The notes: generated by a model not told the origin, from the sequence alone. 64,000 bases of DNA from an uncultured Bacilli bacterium (GCA_934120635.1 CAKOUR010000005.1:1-64000), one strand, 5' to 3'. Numbered from the stretch's first letter, positions 25,252 through 34,954 are shown. Numbers and translations are program-made.

Positions 25252-25579
25252 TTTTAACTCCTATCTTTGACATTAGTTTAATTAAACTAGTTTCCATTTC
25301 TTGATAATTAAGTTCAATTAATCTCTTTCTAATAATTATAACATAATCATAATTTTTATGCACCTGTTTTTCATTTGTATCAATAATATTTTTAATTCTT
25401 CTTTTTATTTTATTTCTAACATTAGCTTTGCCTGTTTTTTTAGGGATCGATATTCCATATTTTGTATCCTCATTATTTTTTCGGTAATAAATTACATAAT
25501 AACTATTTTTTACATATGGGCAATGTTTTATCATTTCAGTAAATGTTTGTTCTTTTTTTATTATTTCTCTTTTTTTCAT
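25232..25579 (-). CDS. rnpA: Ribonuclease P protein component
   Basis: This 115-residue basic protein is the protein subunit of RNase P, which matures tRNA 5' ends. The RNR signature appears as KANVRNKIKRRIKNII, and the KYGISIPKKTGKA segment is typical. It lies between rpmH and yidC as in nearly all bacteria. The RNase P RNA gene is not in this window. Confidence 0.94.
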   Translation of the reverse strand: MKKREIIKKEQTFTEMIKHCPYVKNSYYVIYYRKNNEDTKYGISIPKKTGKANVRNKIKRRIKNIIDTNEKQVHKNYDYVIIIRKRLIELNYQEMETSLIKLMSKIGVKNEESEI

Positions 25580-25673
25580 ATGACTAAAAATCCTTTCTAC
25601 TTATTTCTAATTAAAAGTACTAAATATTATTTAAAATAATTTTTAGAAATATTGGTAAAAAAATAAGCAATTA

Positions 25674-25704
25674 GCAAAAAAAAAGCCACAATTAATTCGT
25701 GACT
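25674..25704 (-). terminator. Terminator or attenuator after rpmH
   Basis: On the minus strand AGTCAC pairs with GTGGCT (complements of 25699-25704 and 25684-25689), then nine Ts. It probably separates abundant rpmH mRNA from rnpA by partial readthrough. Confidence 0.7.
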
Positions 25705-25707
25705 ATA

Positions 25708-25842
25708 CTATGCACATAATTTTTTTCTTCCCTTTGCTCTTCTACTTTTTAAAATATTTCCATCTTTACGAGCTCTAAATCCAAATTTCTTGGATTTTTT
25801 ATTATTATTAGGTTGAAAAGTTGGCCCTTGTGTTTTTGCCAT
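25708..25842 (-). CDS. rpmH: 50S ribosomal protein L34
   Basis: This 44-residue protein starts MAKTQGPTFQPNNNKKSKKF and continues GFRARKDGNILKSRRAKGRKKL, the L34 signature. GGAGGTG precedes the ATG at 25842. The first residues (AKTQGP before TFQPNN) are a few longer than the usual MKRTFQP start. A perfect sigma-A promoter stands upstream. Confidence 0.96.
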   Translation of the reverse strand: MAKTQGPTFQPNNNKKSKKFGFRARKDGNILKSRRAKGRKKLCA

Positions 25843-25873
25843 AGATACACCTCCTAATCAAAAATGCTACTTT

Positions 25874-25902
25874 ATTATATATGCTAAAACTCATTCTGTC
25901 AA
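25874..25902 (-). promoter_or_regulatory. Consensus sigma-A promoter for rpmH
   Basis: TTGACA (complement of 25897-25902), 17 bp, TATAAT (complement of 25874-25879): both hexamers are exact consensus with ideal spacing. It drives the rpmH-rnpA-yidC-jag operon. Confidence 0.9.
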
Positions 25903-26023
25903 CATGTAAGTTTACAAAAATGGCTATTTTTTTATGCGTAAAAAGTACTTTGTTGATTATTTTTCACTATTTTATGATAAAATGATATTGAAAATATAGA
26001 TAATATAGTTAAGGAGATTGATT

Positions 26024-27778
26024 ATGTTTAAAGAAATTACTGCAATAAGTAAAAATTTTGCTTGGGTAAAAATGGAAGGAACTACTACTGAAGATTTATT
26101 AAATATGAATGTAGTTTTTGAAGAAAATGAAAAAAAAATATTAGGTGAAGTAGATGAAATTGATAACGGACAAATTAAAGTTAGTTTTTTAGGTGAGTTT
26201 ATTAGTGGAAAGTTTCAAGGTGGTATTATTCGTAAGCCAAGCTTAACTGCTAAAGTAAGAATTATTAATCAAGATGAATTAGGAGAATTAGTAGGTAATA
26301 ATGATAAAAAAAGTATGACTTTAGGATTGTCACCATTATATGGCAACTGTCCAATAAAAATAGATATAGATGATATGTGGAGCAATCATAATGCTTTTTT
26401 TGGTAATACTGGTAGTGGAAAAACTTATGGAGTTTCTAGATTCGTTCAAAACTTATTTAACATGTCTGATAAAATTCCTTTTAATAGCAATATTTTTATC
26501 TTTAATAATACTGATGAATATGATAACGCATTTCGAAATATTGGAAACTATAATATTAATTTTAATTATAAAATGTATTCAATTAGTGGAGAAGGTGGAA
26601 ATAAAATACAATTACCATTATGGCTATTATCAGTTGATGACTATGCTAATTTATTAGATGTTACTGCTTATTCTCAATTAGCTATTATTGAGAAAATGTT
26701 AAGTTTAGTTTCTATTTTTGCACGACATGATGAAAATTCAAAAAAATATAAAAATCACTTAATTGCTAGTGCTATAGTTTCTGTCCTTTATACTAACCAA
26801 ACTGCCGGACGAATTCGAGATCAAATATTTTCTATTTTGGAAAATTGTAATACTGATGAATTAAATTTAAATGTTGATGTTCCTGGAATTGGTTACACAA
26901 GACAATTTAGAAAATGTTTTGAAATAGATAGTAAAGGAGAGTTTTCTGAAAGAATACTTATAGCCGAATATATCCAACAATTTATAGATAACAATACAAA
27001 ATGGAATGAAGATTATGTACCTATTTATTTTACATTAGATGACTTAGAGGTTGCATTAAATTTTGCCCTTATTTCTGAAGGACTATTATTAAATGAAAAA
27101 ACTTCTTCCGAAGCAATGGCTTTAAAAGTTAAATTACACACTATTAATAATAGTAGTTATAAAAATCTATTTAATTATGATAATTTTTGTACTTCATCTG
27201 ATTTCATAACTAATATTATTATGATTGGTTCTAACAAGAGAGCACAAATTATTAATTTTGTATTAGAAGATATTGACGATCGATTTGCAAAAGCTATTGT
27301 AAAAGTTTATTGTAGAATCATTTTTAAATTCAGTAAAGCTTTAAAAAATAGAGGAGCTATGCCTATTCATTTAATGTTAGAAGAAGCACATCGTTATGTT
27401 CAAAAAGATTATGATTTAGAGATTCTTGGTTATAATATTTTTGAAAGAATTGCTAAAGAAGGACGTAAATTTGGAGTAATTATGGATTTGATAACTCAAA
27501 GACCTACTGAATTAAGTGAAACTGTTATTTCTCAATGTACAAATTTTTTGATTTTTAAGATTACACATCCAAGCGACTTAGATTATATTAAAAAAATGGT
27601 TCCAAATATAAGTAATGATGTTATTGAAAAACAAAAAACTTTACAAGCTGGTACTTGTGTTGCCTTCGGAAAAATGATGAAAATACCTATGATTGTTAAA
27701 ATGCAAATACCTAGTCCTGAACCTCATAGTTCTAATGCCTCTATATATGATAAATGGATGGTTGAATTACATAAGTAA
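26024..27778 (+). CDS. HerA-type (DUF87) hexameric ATPase
   Basis: This 584-residue protein has a beta-barrel HAS-like N-terminus (about 1-85) and Walker A FFGNTGSGKTYGVSRF (about 128). The Walker B/arginine region is HLMLEEAHRYVQ. The HerA signature IAKEGRKFGVIMDLITQRP continues TELSETVISQC. HerA proteins are ring-shaped DNA translocases that act with the NurA nuclease in repair, or with SIR2, DUF4297 or other effectors in phage defence. No such partner is encoded next to it; it stands alone, divergent from rpmH and directly upstream of oriC. The ATG at 26024 has AAGGAG ahead of it. Confidence 0.88.
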   Translation: MFKEITAISKNFAWVKMEGTTTEDLLNMNVVFEENEKKILGEVDEIDNGQIKVSFLGEFISGKFQGGIIRKPSLTAKVRIINQDELGELVGNNDKKSMTLGLSPLYGNCPIKIDIDDMWSNHNAFFGNTGSGKTYGVSRFVQNLFNMSDKIPFNSNIFIFNNTDEYDNAFRNIGNYNINFNYKMYSISGEGGNKIQLPLWLLSVDDYANLLDVTAYSQLAIIEKMLSLVSIFARHDENSKKYKNHLIASAIVSVLYTNQTAGRIRDQIFSILENCNTDELNLNVDVPGIGYTRQFRKCFEIDSKGEFSERILIAEYIQQFIDNNTKWNEDYVPIYFTLDDLEVALNFALISEGLLLNEKTSSEAMALKVKLHTINNSSYKNLFNYDNFCTSSDFITNIIMIGSNKRAQIINFVLEDIDDRFAKAIVKVYCRIIFKFSKALKNRGAMPIHLMLEEAHRYVQKDYDLEILGYNIFERIAKEGRKFGVIMDLITQRPTELSETVISQCTNFLIFKITHPSDLDYIKKMVPNISNDVIEKQKTLQAGTCVAFGKMMKIPMIVKMQIPSPEPHSSNASIYDKWMVELHK

Positions 27779-28136
27779 TATTATTAAACAAAATGGTTTT
27801 TATATTTTCATTAAGTTTCGATAACTCCAAGAAAAATAATCGTTATAAATTTTGCTAATTTAATTTAATATTTTTGACAAATTACACATTTTGAAAAAAT
27901 AAAATTTTCAGGACATTCAAAGTGGTTTAAATTGTCTAAAAAAAGCCATATTAAGTACTTAATTTCTAAAAAGTACTTTTTTTATATCTTAGTGAGATAA
28001 ATATAAAATATGTTAAAAATAACATTTAAAAATTTATATATTCTTTTAAAGTTTCACAAAATTAAAAGAATATTATAAACTTGATGTGATTTTTTTAGTA
28101 ACGGATAAAAAATGTAATCTGAAAAAACTCTACCCA

Positions 28137-28307
28137 TGTGGATTATTTTAAATATTAAACCTTTATAAATAACGTAATATTACATTTTTCCACCATTATC
28201 AACATTATGAAAAGTTTTCCACAATAATATGTTTATAAGTGCTTGTGGAATTCTGTGGAAAAATTAATGGATTATATAGAATATAAGGTGTTTTATGCTG
28301 TGGATAA
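28137..28307. other. oriC, upstream DnaA-box cluster
   Basis: The 27779-28403 gap has no gene. It contains a cluster of DnaA-box-like 9-mers: TGTGGATTA (28137), TTATCAACA (28196), TTTTCCACA (28215), TGTGGAATT (28244), TGTGGAAAA (28254) and the perfect TGTGGATAA (28299). Together with the cluster behind dnaA this gives the bipartite origin typical of Firmicutes. Gene direction switches here, from minus on the left to plus on the right, as expected at a bidirectional origin. Confidence 0.88.
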
Positions 28308-28403
28308 TTATAAATTATTGCCGTTTTTGTTACTTAATGATAAATTTATAGAAAAAAAAAAAGATTTATGTTAATATTGTTAATGAACAAGGGAGGGATT
28401 AGA

Positions 28404-29804
28404 ATGGATATTGATGAATTATGGGAAAACTTTCTAAAAATAATTAAAAATAAAATTTCTTCTTTATCATATCAAACTTGGTTTTGTGATACAAAACTTG
28501 TATCAATTCGTAATAATACTGCTATTATTGTTGTTCCAATGCCAGTACACAAAAAACATTTAATGGATACTTTTATTGAAAGTATGGAGGAGGGATTCAA
28601 GGATTTAACAGGGACCGTTTTTGATTTTAAATTTATGCTTAATGAAGAATGGGAGAAATATAAAAATGAAATCCCATCAAACGATGAAAATGTAGAAAAT
28701 ACAAAGGAAGAAAAAATTATTCAAAATAACATAGAGATTTCTCCAAAAACATTTGAAGATGCTAATTTAAATAAAGATTATAACTTTAATAATTTTATTG
28801 TTGGAAATTCTAATCGTTTTGCTTTTACTGCATCTATGGCGGTTGCTGAAAAGCCAGGAAAAGCTTATAATCCTTTATTTTTATATGGTAAAAGTGGACT
28901 TGGAAAAACTCATTTGATGCATTCAATTGGTAATTATATATTAGAACACACTAATTTAAGAGTTTTATATATTTCTAGTGATAAATTTGTTAATGACTTT
29001 ATTAATGCAGTTAGAAATAATGATAAAAGTAATTTTATGAAAATAGATAATTTTAAAGCTAAATATAGAAATATTGATGTTTTAATGATTGATGACATAC
29101 AATTTTTAGGAAATGCAACAAAAGGTCAAGAAGAATTTTTCCATACCTTTAATGAGCTTTATAATGAGAATAAACAAATAATTATTGCTTCTGATCGTTC
29201 TGTTGATGATTTAAAAATGTTAGAAAATAGGTTATTAACTAGATTTAATTGGGGGTTAACTGCAAATATTACTCCACCTGATTTTGAACTAAGAATGAAT
29301 ATTTTAGAACGAAAAATTGCTCATCAAGAATCAGCTAAAGATGTTCCAAAAGAAGTAATTGAATACATAGCTAATAACTTTGCTTCTGATGTTAGACAAT
29401 TAGAGGGGGCAATTACTAGGGTTTTTGCATATGCATTGATGATGAACAAGGGAATTATTGATTTAGATACTGCTATTGATGCATTAAAAGATCAACTTAC
29501 TGATAGAAGTGTTTATAAAAATGATGTTAACAGAATTCAAACTGTTGTTTGCGACTATTTCAAAATTACACTTGATGATATAAAAGGTAAAAAGCGTAGC
29601 CAAAACATTAATTATCCTAGACAAGTTGCTATTTATTTGTGTAGAGTTTTAGCAAATGAATCATTTCCTAAAATAGGTACTTATTTTGGTGGAAGAGATC
29701 ATTCTACAATTATGAGTGCGTATCAAAAAATTCAAAAAGAATTGTTAGTAAATGAACAATTAAAAGTAGTAATAAAAGATTTAAAACAACAATTATCACC
29801 CTAA
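28404..29804 (+). CDS. dnaA: Chromosomal replication initiator DnaA
   Basis: This 466-residue AAA+ initiator opens oriC. Domain I occupies about 1-85 (SLSYQTWFCDTKL), a short acidic linker about 86-115, and the AAA+ domain has Walker A GKSGLGKT (162-169) and Walker B VLMIDDIQFL. The C-terminal helix-turn-helix carries the DnaA signature GGRDHSTIMSAYQKI. The ATG at 28404 is preceded by GGGAGG; the frame extends 12 codons upstream without a better ribosome site. Both flanks carry DnaA boxes, so autoregulation is likely. Confidence 0.98.
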   Translation: MDIDELWENFLKIIKNKISSLSYQTWFCDTKLVSIRNNTAIIVVPMPVHKKHLMDTFIESMEEGFKDLTGTVFDFKFMLNEEWEKYKNEIPSNDENVENTKEEKIIQNNIEISPKTFEDANLNKDYNFNNFIVGNSNRFAFTASMAVAEKPGKAYNPLFLYGKSGLGKTHLMHSIGNYILEHTNLRVLYISSDKFVNDFINAVRNNDKSNFMKIDNFKAKYRNIDVLMIDDIQFLGNATKGQEEFFHTFNELYNENKQIIIASDRSVDDLKMLENRLLTRFNWGLTANITPPDFELRMNILERKIAHQESAKDVPKEVIEYIANNFASDVRQLEGAITRVFAYALMMNKGIIDLDTAIDALKDQLTDRSVYKNDVNRIQTVVCDYFKITLDDIKGKKRSQNINYPRQVAIYLCRVLANESFPKIGTYFGGRDHSTIMSAYQKIQKELLVNEQLKVVIKDLKQQLSP

Positions 29805-29815
29805 TTGTTGAATAC

Positions 29816-29905
29816 TGTGGATATTTTTTTTGTTTTCAACACTAGTTGTGGATTAAAAAGTTCTTTTGTAAAAAGACTTAACAACAGTTTTCCACAGTTT
29901 CCACA
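29816..29905. other. oriC, downstream DnaA-box cluster
   Basis: Between dnaA and dnaN: TGTGGATAT (29816-29824), TGTGGATTA (29847-29855), TTTTCCACA (29888-29896) and GTTTCCACA (29897-29905). The stretch between them is very AT-rich and could be the unwinding element. Confidence 0.8.
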
Positions 29906-29945
29906 TTATAATAAATAATAAAATAAAAGAAAGAAGGAATATAAA

Positions 29946-31061
29946 ATGAAATTTATTATTAAACAAGAAATATTATTAGAAAGTTTAAACCATACTTCTA
30001 GAGCTATATCTCCTAGAAATTTAATTCCAATATTAACTGGTATAAAGTTTGAACTAAAACAAGAAGGGTTATATTTATCAGCTAGTGATACTGATATATC
30101 TATTCAATGTTTAATACCAAGGGAAAATATTATTGAGGTTATTGAATATGGAAGCGTTGTTATAGGAGGTAAATATATTGTAGAAATTATAAAAAAATTA
30201 CCTAATACAAATATAACAATAGAGGTTATGGATGAAAATAAAATGATTGTTAGTACTGATAATACAGAATTTAATTTAAATGGAATTAACTCTAGTGAAT
30301 TTCCTAATTTAGATTTAGAAAAAACTAGTGAACCCATAATTTTAAAAACAAATATTTTGAAAAAAATTATTTCACAAACTTTTTTTGCTACTTCTCGTAA
30401 TGAATCTCGTCCAATATTAACTGGAATGAATTTTAGAATAGAAGGGGATTTAATGGAGATAATATCAACTGATTCTTATCGATTAGCCAAAAAGACTATT
30501 AAGTTAGATAAAGAATTAGATTATAATGTAAACATTGTAATTCCAGGAAAAAATTTGCTAGAATTAGATAAAATTATGAGCGATGATAATGAAAATTTAG
30601 AGTTTCATATTTTTGAAAATAAAGTATTATTTAAGTATAAAAATATTTTGTTTTTGTCTAGACTATTAAATGGAACATATCCTGCAACATCTTCTATTAT
30701 TCCTACTGAATTTAATGTTCAAGTAAAATGTAGTTGTAATGGTTTATTTGAAATGATTGATAGGGCTTCATTGTTGACATCAGATCGTGATAAAAATATT
30801 ATTAAATTTGAATTATCTCATCAAAATATGATTATTTCTTCAAATTCTCCAGAAATTGGAAAAGTAGAAGAAAAAATGATTGTAGATAGTAATGATGAAA
30901 TTTCTATATCATTTAGTTCAAAATATATGTTAGATAGTATAAAAAGTTTTGAAACAAACGATGTAATTCTTTGTATGAATAATGATAATAGTCCTATTAT
31001 TATTAAATCTGAAGAAGACAGTTCATTAATTCAATTAGTCTTACCAATTAAAACATATTAA
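29946..31061 (+). CDS. dnaN: DNA polymerase III beta subunit (sliding clamp)
   Basis: This 371-residue protein is made of three clamp domains. It begins MKFIIKQEILLESLNHTSRA with the SRNLIPIL-like segment, has FATSRNESRPILTGMNF in domain 2, and ends in the conserved LVLPIKTY, matching the family's PIR/KTY end. AAGAAGGA precedes the start. A strong terminator follows, so the downstream comK and recF are not in the same primary transcript. Confidence 0.97.
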   Translation: MKFIIKQEILLESLNHTSRAISPRNLIPILTGIKFELKQEGLYLSASDTDISIQCLIPRENIIEVIEYGSVVIGGKYIVEIIKKLPNTNITIEVMDENKMIVSTDNTEFNLNGINSSEFPNLDLEKTSEPIILKTNILKKIISQTFFATSRNESRPILTGMNFRIEGDLMEIISTDSYRLAKKTIKLDKELDYNVNIVIPGKNLLELDKIMSDDNENLEFHIFENKVLFKYKNILFLSRLLNGTYPATSSIIPTEFNVQVKCSCNGLFEMIDRASLLTSDRDKNIIKFELSHQNMIISSNSPEIGKVEEKMIVDSNDEISISFSSKYMLDSIKSFETNDVILCMNNDNSPIIIKSEEDSSLIQLVLPIKTY

Positions 31062-31075
31062 TCTAAGAAACTACA

Positions 31076-31120
31076 TAAAAAAGAACTGTCATGAAATAAT
31101 TTCATGACAGTTCTTTTTTT
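31076..31120 (+). terminator. dnaN terminator
   Basis: A perfect 16-bp stem (31081-31096 with 31100-31115, three-base loop) followed by a T run. It contains TGTCATGA/TCATGACA. Confidence 0.92.
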
Positions 31121-31147
31121 GCATTAAAATTGAAAAAAATAATTGAT

Positions 31148-31174
31148 TTCGACAAAATTCGACATTTTTCGACA
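31148..31174 (+). promoter_or_regulatory. Three phased TTCGACA repeats upstream of comK
   Basis: TTCGACA occurs at 31148, 31158 and 31168, exactly one helical turn (10 bp) apart. It is followed by an inverted repeat TTTTCA/TGAAAA (31200-31205/31211-31216) close to the comK ribosome site. The phasing suggests cooperative binding of a regulator on one face of the DNA. The regulator is unknown. A canonical ComK box (AAAA-N5-TTTT pair) is not evident. Confidence 0.5.
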
Positions 31175-31234
31175 TTTTTTTGTGATTTAATAAAAATAAT
31201 TTTCATTTTTTGAAAATTAAAAAGGGGGATTTTT

Positions 31235-31726
31235 ATGTTAGATAATTATGAAATTAATGATGAAACATTAGTTATTGTTCCATATGAATGTGGTAAATCA
31301 AAAGTATATGAATATGATGAGGAATTCATAGTTAATATGATTCCTTTAACAATTATAAAAAATAGTTGTTTATTTTTTGGGTCATCATTTGATGGAAGAA
31401 AAGAAGCATCAAAAAATATTATTGGAATAGATATGAAAGTACCAATTTTAGTTGAAGAAAGTAGAAATATTATATTTTTTCCTGTTTCAAGTTGTATTAA
31501 TAAAAATAGCATTTGGATATCTTATCAAAACTTATTAAAGTATTCTAAGAATAGTTTAAGTAGTTCTAATTTATATTTTAAAAATAAAAAAAACATTCAA
31601 TTACCAGTTAAATATAATTTAATTGATAATCAGGTAATTAGGTGCATTAAGTTAGATACTCTTTTAACTAAAAGAAAAATTTTTATAAAGGGATTAACTA
31701 ATAATGATAAAAAATATGATAATTAA
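31235..31726 (+). CDS. comK: ComK-family competence transcription factor
   Basis: ComK is the master activator of the DNA-uptake genes in Bacillus and relatives. The 163-residue protein shows the family signatures in order: YEINDETLVIVPYE, NMIPLTIIKNSCLFFGSSFDGRK, VPILVEESRNIIFFPVSS, WISYQNL, and QLPVKYNLIDNQVIRCIKLDTL. AAAGGGGGA precedes the ATG. It is shorter than Bacillus ComK (about 190) at the C-terminus. Its place between dnaN and recF, where a small S4-domain gene (yaaA) is usual, is odd. Phased repeats lie upstream. Activity cannot be judged without the late competence genes. Confidence 0.85.
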   Translation: MLDNYEINDETLVIVPYECGKSKVYEYDEEFIVNMIPLTIIKNSCLFFGSSFDGRKEASKNIIGIDMKVPILVEESRNIIFFPVSSCINKNSIWISYQNLLKYSKNSLSSSNLYFKNKKNIQLPVKYNLIDNQVIRCIKLDTLLTKRKIFIKGLTNNDKKYDN

Positions 31727-31900
31727 TAATTGTGGAGAAATTAAAATGCAATTTTACTTGATTATTAGTCTGAACTGTAACAAAAAAAAGAAAAAAATGT
31801 TTAAACAATCTTATAAAATATTATATTTTGTGTTATAATTCTATTGTATAGAATTTTTGGTAGGTTTGGTGAAATAAAATGGATTCATTTAGGTTTTGTT

Positions 31901-33031
31901 ATGAAAATAAGTCATTTAACTTTAAAAAATTATAGAAATTATGATTTTTTAGATATTGATTTGTCTTCTGGAGTAAATATTTTTATAGGTGATAATGCTC
32001 AAGGGAAGTCTAATATATTAGAATCTATTTTTGTTTTGGCTCTTACCAAATCTTATATAAACGTTAAAGATCAGAATTTAATTAAAGATGGATGTGATAT
32101 TTCATATATTAGAGGATTATGCTCTAATAAAACTGATGATTTTCAATTAGATGTAGTTTTGGATAAATTTGGGAAAAAGGTTAAGTATAATTCTTTTGAG
32201 GTAAAAAAACATAGTGAATATATTTCTTTACTTAAAGTTTTAGTCTTTAGTCCTTATAATGTTAATTTTTTTAAGGATGGTCCTAATAATAGAAGAAAAA
32301 CTGTAAATATGGTTATTAGTCAAATTTCAAAGAAATATGTAAAGATTTTACAAAAATATAATGTTTATTTAAAAAAAAGAAATCAATATTTAAAGACTGT
32401 CGATTTATCTTTGGATTATAATAGATGTTATTTTGATATCTTAAATGATAATTATTGTTCTTTTGCTGTAGATATTGCTATAATTCGTAAAGAATTTGTT
32501 AAAAAGATTAATAAATATTTATCTGATATATATTTTGAAATTACTGGTTATCAAAATTTAAAATTTATTTATTTGAGTAATATTAAAATTAATAAAGATA
32601 GAAATTTATCTATAAATACGTTTAAAAAGTTGTTAATAGAAAATTATGAACGAGAAAAAAAATATAAAACTACTTTATTTGGGATACAGCGTGATGATTT
32701 TAGTTTTTTACTTGATGGTAAAGATTTATCTATTTATGGTTCACAAGGTCAAGTTAGAGCAGCAATTTTAGCTTTGAAATTGTCAGAAATTTTGATTTTT
32801 AAAGAAGTTGATGGTGATAATCCTATTTTACTTTTAGATGATGTTTTTAGTGAATTAGATATTGATAAAAGAAATAGAATTATCAAATATATATTAAATG
32901 ATATTCAAACTATTATTACTACTACTGATATTGATTTAATTGATTCAGAACTGGTATCTAGGTCAAAAATTTTTAATGTGTGTGCTGGTAAAGTAGTTGC
33001 TGAAGGAAAGAAGGTATACAAAGATGAATAA
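31901..33031 (+). CDS. recF: DNA replication and repair protein RecF
   Basis: This 376-residue SMC-like ATPase loads RecA at gaps. It starts MKISHLTLKNYRNYDFLDID, Walker A is FIGDNAQGKSNILES, the signature motif is YGSQGQVRAAILALKLSE and Walker B is PILLLDDVFSELD. The ATG at 31901 fits the family N-terminus; the 19-codon extension upstream is not used. Its end overlaps the gyrB start by 8 bp. Confidence 0.96.
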   Translation: MKISHLTLKNYRNYDFLDIDLSSGVNIFIGDNAQGKSNILESIFVLALTKSYINVKDQNLIKDGCDISYIRGLCSNKTDDFQLDVVLDKFGKKVKYNSFEVKKHSEYISLLKVLVFSPYNVNFFKDGPNNRRKTVNMVISQISKKYVKILQKYNVYLKKRNQYLKTVDLSLDYNRCYFDILNDNYCSFAVDIAIIRKEFVKKINKYLSDIYFEITGYQNLKFIYLSNIKINKDRNLSINTFKKLLIENYEREKKYKTTLFGIQRDDFSFLLDGKDLSIYGSQGQVRAAILALKLSEILIFKEVDGDNPILLLDDVFSELDIDKRNRIIKYILNDIQTIITTTDIDLIDSELVSRSKIFNVCAGKVVAEGKKVYKDE

Positions 33032-34937
33032 TGAACATTATAATGCTTCTGATATTCAGGTCTTGGAGGGATTAGAAGCAGTTAGAAAACGTCCAGGAAT
33101 GTACATTGGTAGTACTAGCGAAAGGGGATTACATCATTTAGTTTGGGAAATTGTAGATAATGCAATTGATGAAGCGTTAGCTGGTTATTGTGATGATATT
33201 GAGATAACAATTAATAAAGATGGTTCAGTGACTGTTAAAGATGATGGTCGTGGTATTCCAGTGGAAATTCATCCTAAGACAGGAATTTCTACTGTTGAAA
33301 CAGTTTATACTGTACTTCATGCTGGTGGTAAATTTGGAGGTGGAGGATATAAAGTAAGTGGAGGACTTCATGGCGTTGGTGCTTCTGTTGTTAATGCTCT
33401 AAGTAAATGGGTAGAAGTAACAGTTTATAAAGATGGAAAGGTTAATTATATAAAGTTTGCAAATGGTGGACATACTATTCAACCTTTAAAAGTTATCGGT
33501 GAATGCAGTAAAGATAGAACTGGTACTACGGTTACTTTTATGCCTGATGAAAATATTTTTAGAGAAACTACAACTTTTAATTATGATATTTTAAAAACTA
33601 GAGTTAGAGAGTTAGCTTTTTTAAATAAAGGTTTACGAATTATTTTGATGGATGATAGGACAAATCAAAAAGATACTTTTGTTTATGAGGGAGGATTAAA
33701 AGAGTTTGTTGCATATGTAAATAAAAATAAAACTCCAATTCATGATGATATTGTTTATATTGAAGGAAAAGAGAATAATATTTCTATTGAAGTTTCTCTT
33801 CAGTATAATGATGGTTATAATTCCACAGTGTATTCTTTTGTTAATAATATTATTACACCAGAAGGTGGTACTCATGAAGATGGTGTAAAATTAGCATTAA
33901 CAAGAATTATAAATACATATGCAAAAAATAATAAAATTTTGAAAGATAATGATGATCCATTGAGTGGTGATGATGTTCGAGAAGGAATAACTATGATTAT
34001 TTCTGCAAAAGTTCCAGAGCCTCAATTTGAAGGACAAACTAAAACAAAACTTGGAAATAGTGAAGTAAGAAAAGTTGCTGCTAATATTTTTGCTAAAAAT
34101 TTTGAACGTTTTCTTATGGAACATCCAAATGATGCGAAAGTAATTGTTGAAAAATCTATGACAGCTGCTAGAGCGCGAGTAGCAGCTCGGCGTGCTAGGG
34201 AATTAACTAGAAGAAAAGGTGGATTAGAGATTAGTAATTTTTGGGGCAAATTAACTGATTGTTCATCAAAAGATTCAACTATATCAGAAATGTTTATTGT
34301 AGAGGGTGATAGTGCGGCTGGGAGTGCAAAAATGGGTAGAGATCCTATTACCCAAGCAATTCTTCCTATTCGTGGAAAAATACTTAATGTGGAAAAGGCA
34401 AGATTAGATAAAGTTTTAGCAAATGAAGAAATTAGAACTATGATTACTGCGTTAGGTACTGGCATTGGGGAAGAATTTGATATATCTAAACTAAGATACT
34501 ATAAAATTATTATTATGACTGATGCTGATGTTGATGGGGCTCATATTAGGACGCTTCTTTTAACGCTATTTTATCGCTATTTTAGACCACTTATTGAAGG
34601 AGGGCATATATATGCTGCTCAACCACCTCTTTATTCAATTAAACATGGAAAAAACATAAAATATGTTATTGATGAAGAAGAAAGAGATTCTTATTTATCC
34701 ACATTGCCTGCTAATACAAAATATGAAATTGGTAGAATGAAGGGATTGGGAGAAATGAATCCAGAGGAGTTAAGAGAAACTACTATGGGAATTGAATTAA
34801 GAACTTTAAAACAAATAAAAATGGAAGATGCAATTCAAGCTGATGAAATTTTTCAACTATTAATGGGAGAAGAAGTAGAACCTCGTAGAAAATTTATAGA
34901 AGATAATGCTTTGAATGTATTAAATTTAGATGTGTAG
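33024..34937 (+). CDS. gyrB: DNA gyrase subunit B
   Basis: This 637-residue protein has an ATPase GHKL domain (VWEIVDNAIDEALAGYCD, DDGRGIPVEIHPKTGIS, GGLHGVGASVVNALS) and a TOPRIM domain (VEGDSAAGSAKMGRD and DADVDGAHIRTLL). The short C-terminus is typical of gyrase rather than ParE by context. ATG 33024 overlaps recF and has GAAAGAAGG upstream. Confidence 0.98.
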   Translation: MNNEHYNASDIQVLEGLEAVRKRPGMYIGSTSERGLHHLVWEIVDNAIDEALAGYCDDIEITINKDGSVTVKDDGRGIPVEIHPKTGISTVETVYTVLHAGGKFGGGGYKVSGGLHGVGASVVNALSKWVEVTVYKDGKVNYIKFANGGHTIQPLKVIGECSKDRTGTTVTFMPDENIFRETTTFNYDILKTRVRELAFLNKGLRIILMDDRTNQKDTFVYEGGLKEFVAYVNKNKTPIHDDIVYIEGKENNISIEVSLQYNDGYNSTVYSFVNNIITPEGGTHEDGVKLALTRIINTYAKNNKILKDNDDPLSGDDVREGITMIISAKVPEPQFEGQTKTKLGNSEVRKVAANIFAKNFERFLMEHPNDAKVIVEKSMTAARARVAARRARELTRRKGGLEISNFWGKLTDCSSKDSTISEMFIVEGDSAAGSAKMGRDPITQAILPIRGKILNVEKARLDKVLANEEIRTMITALGTGIGEEFDISKLRYYKIIIMTDADVDGAHIRTLLLTLFYRYFRPLIEGGHIYAAQPPLYSIKHGKNIKYVIDEEERDSYLSTLPANTKYEIGRMKGLGEMNPEELRETTMGIELRTLKQIKMEDAIQADEIFQLLMGEEVEPRRKFIEDNALNVLNLDV

Positions 34938-34954
34938 ATTAGGAGGAAGTATTT

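Noticed and set aside
34022..34465. 147-residue minus-strand frame inside gyrB
   Set aside because: It is antisense to the conserved TOPRIM region of gyrB, with no ribosome site.
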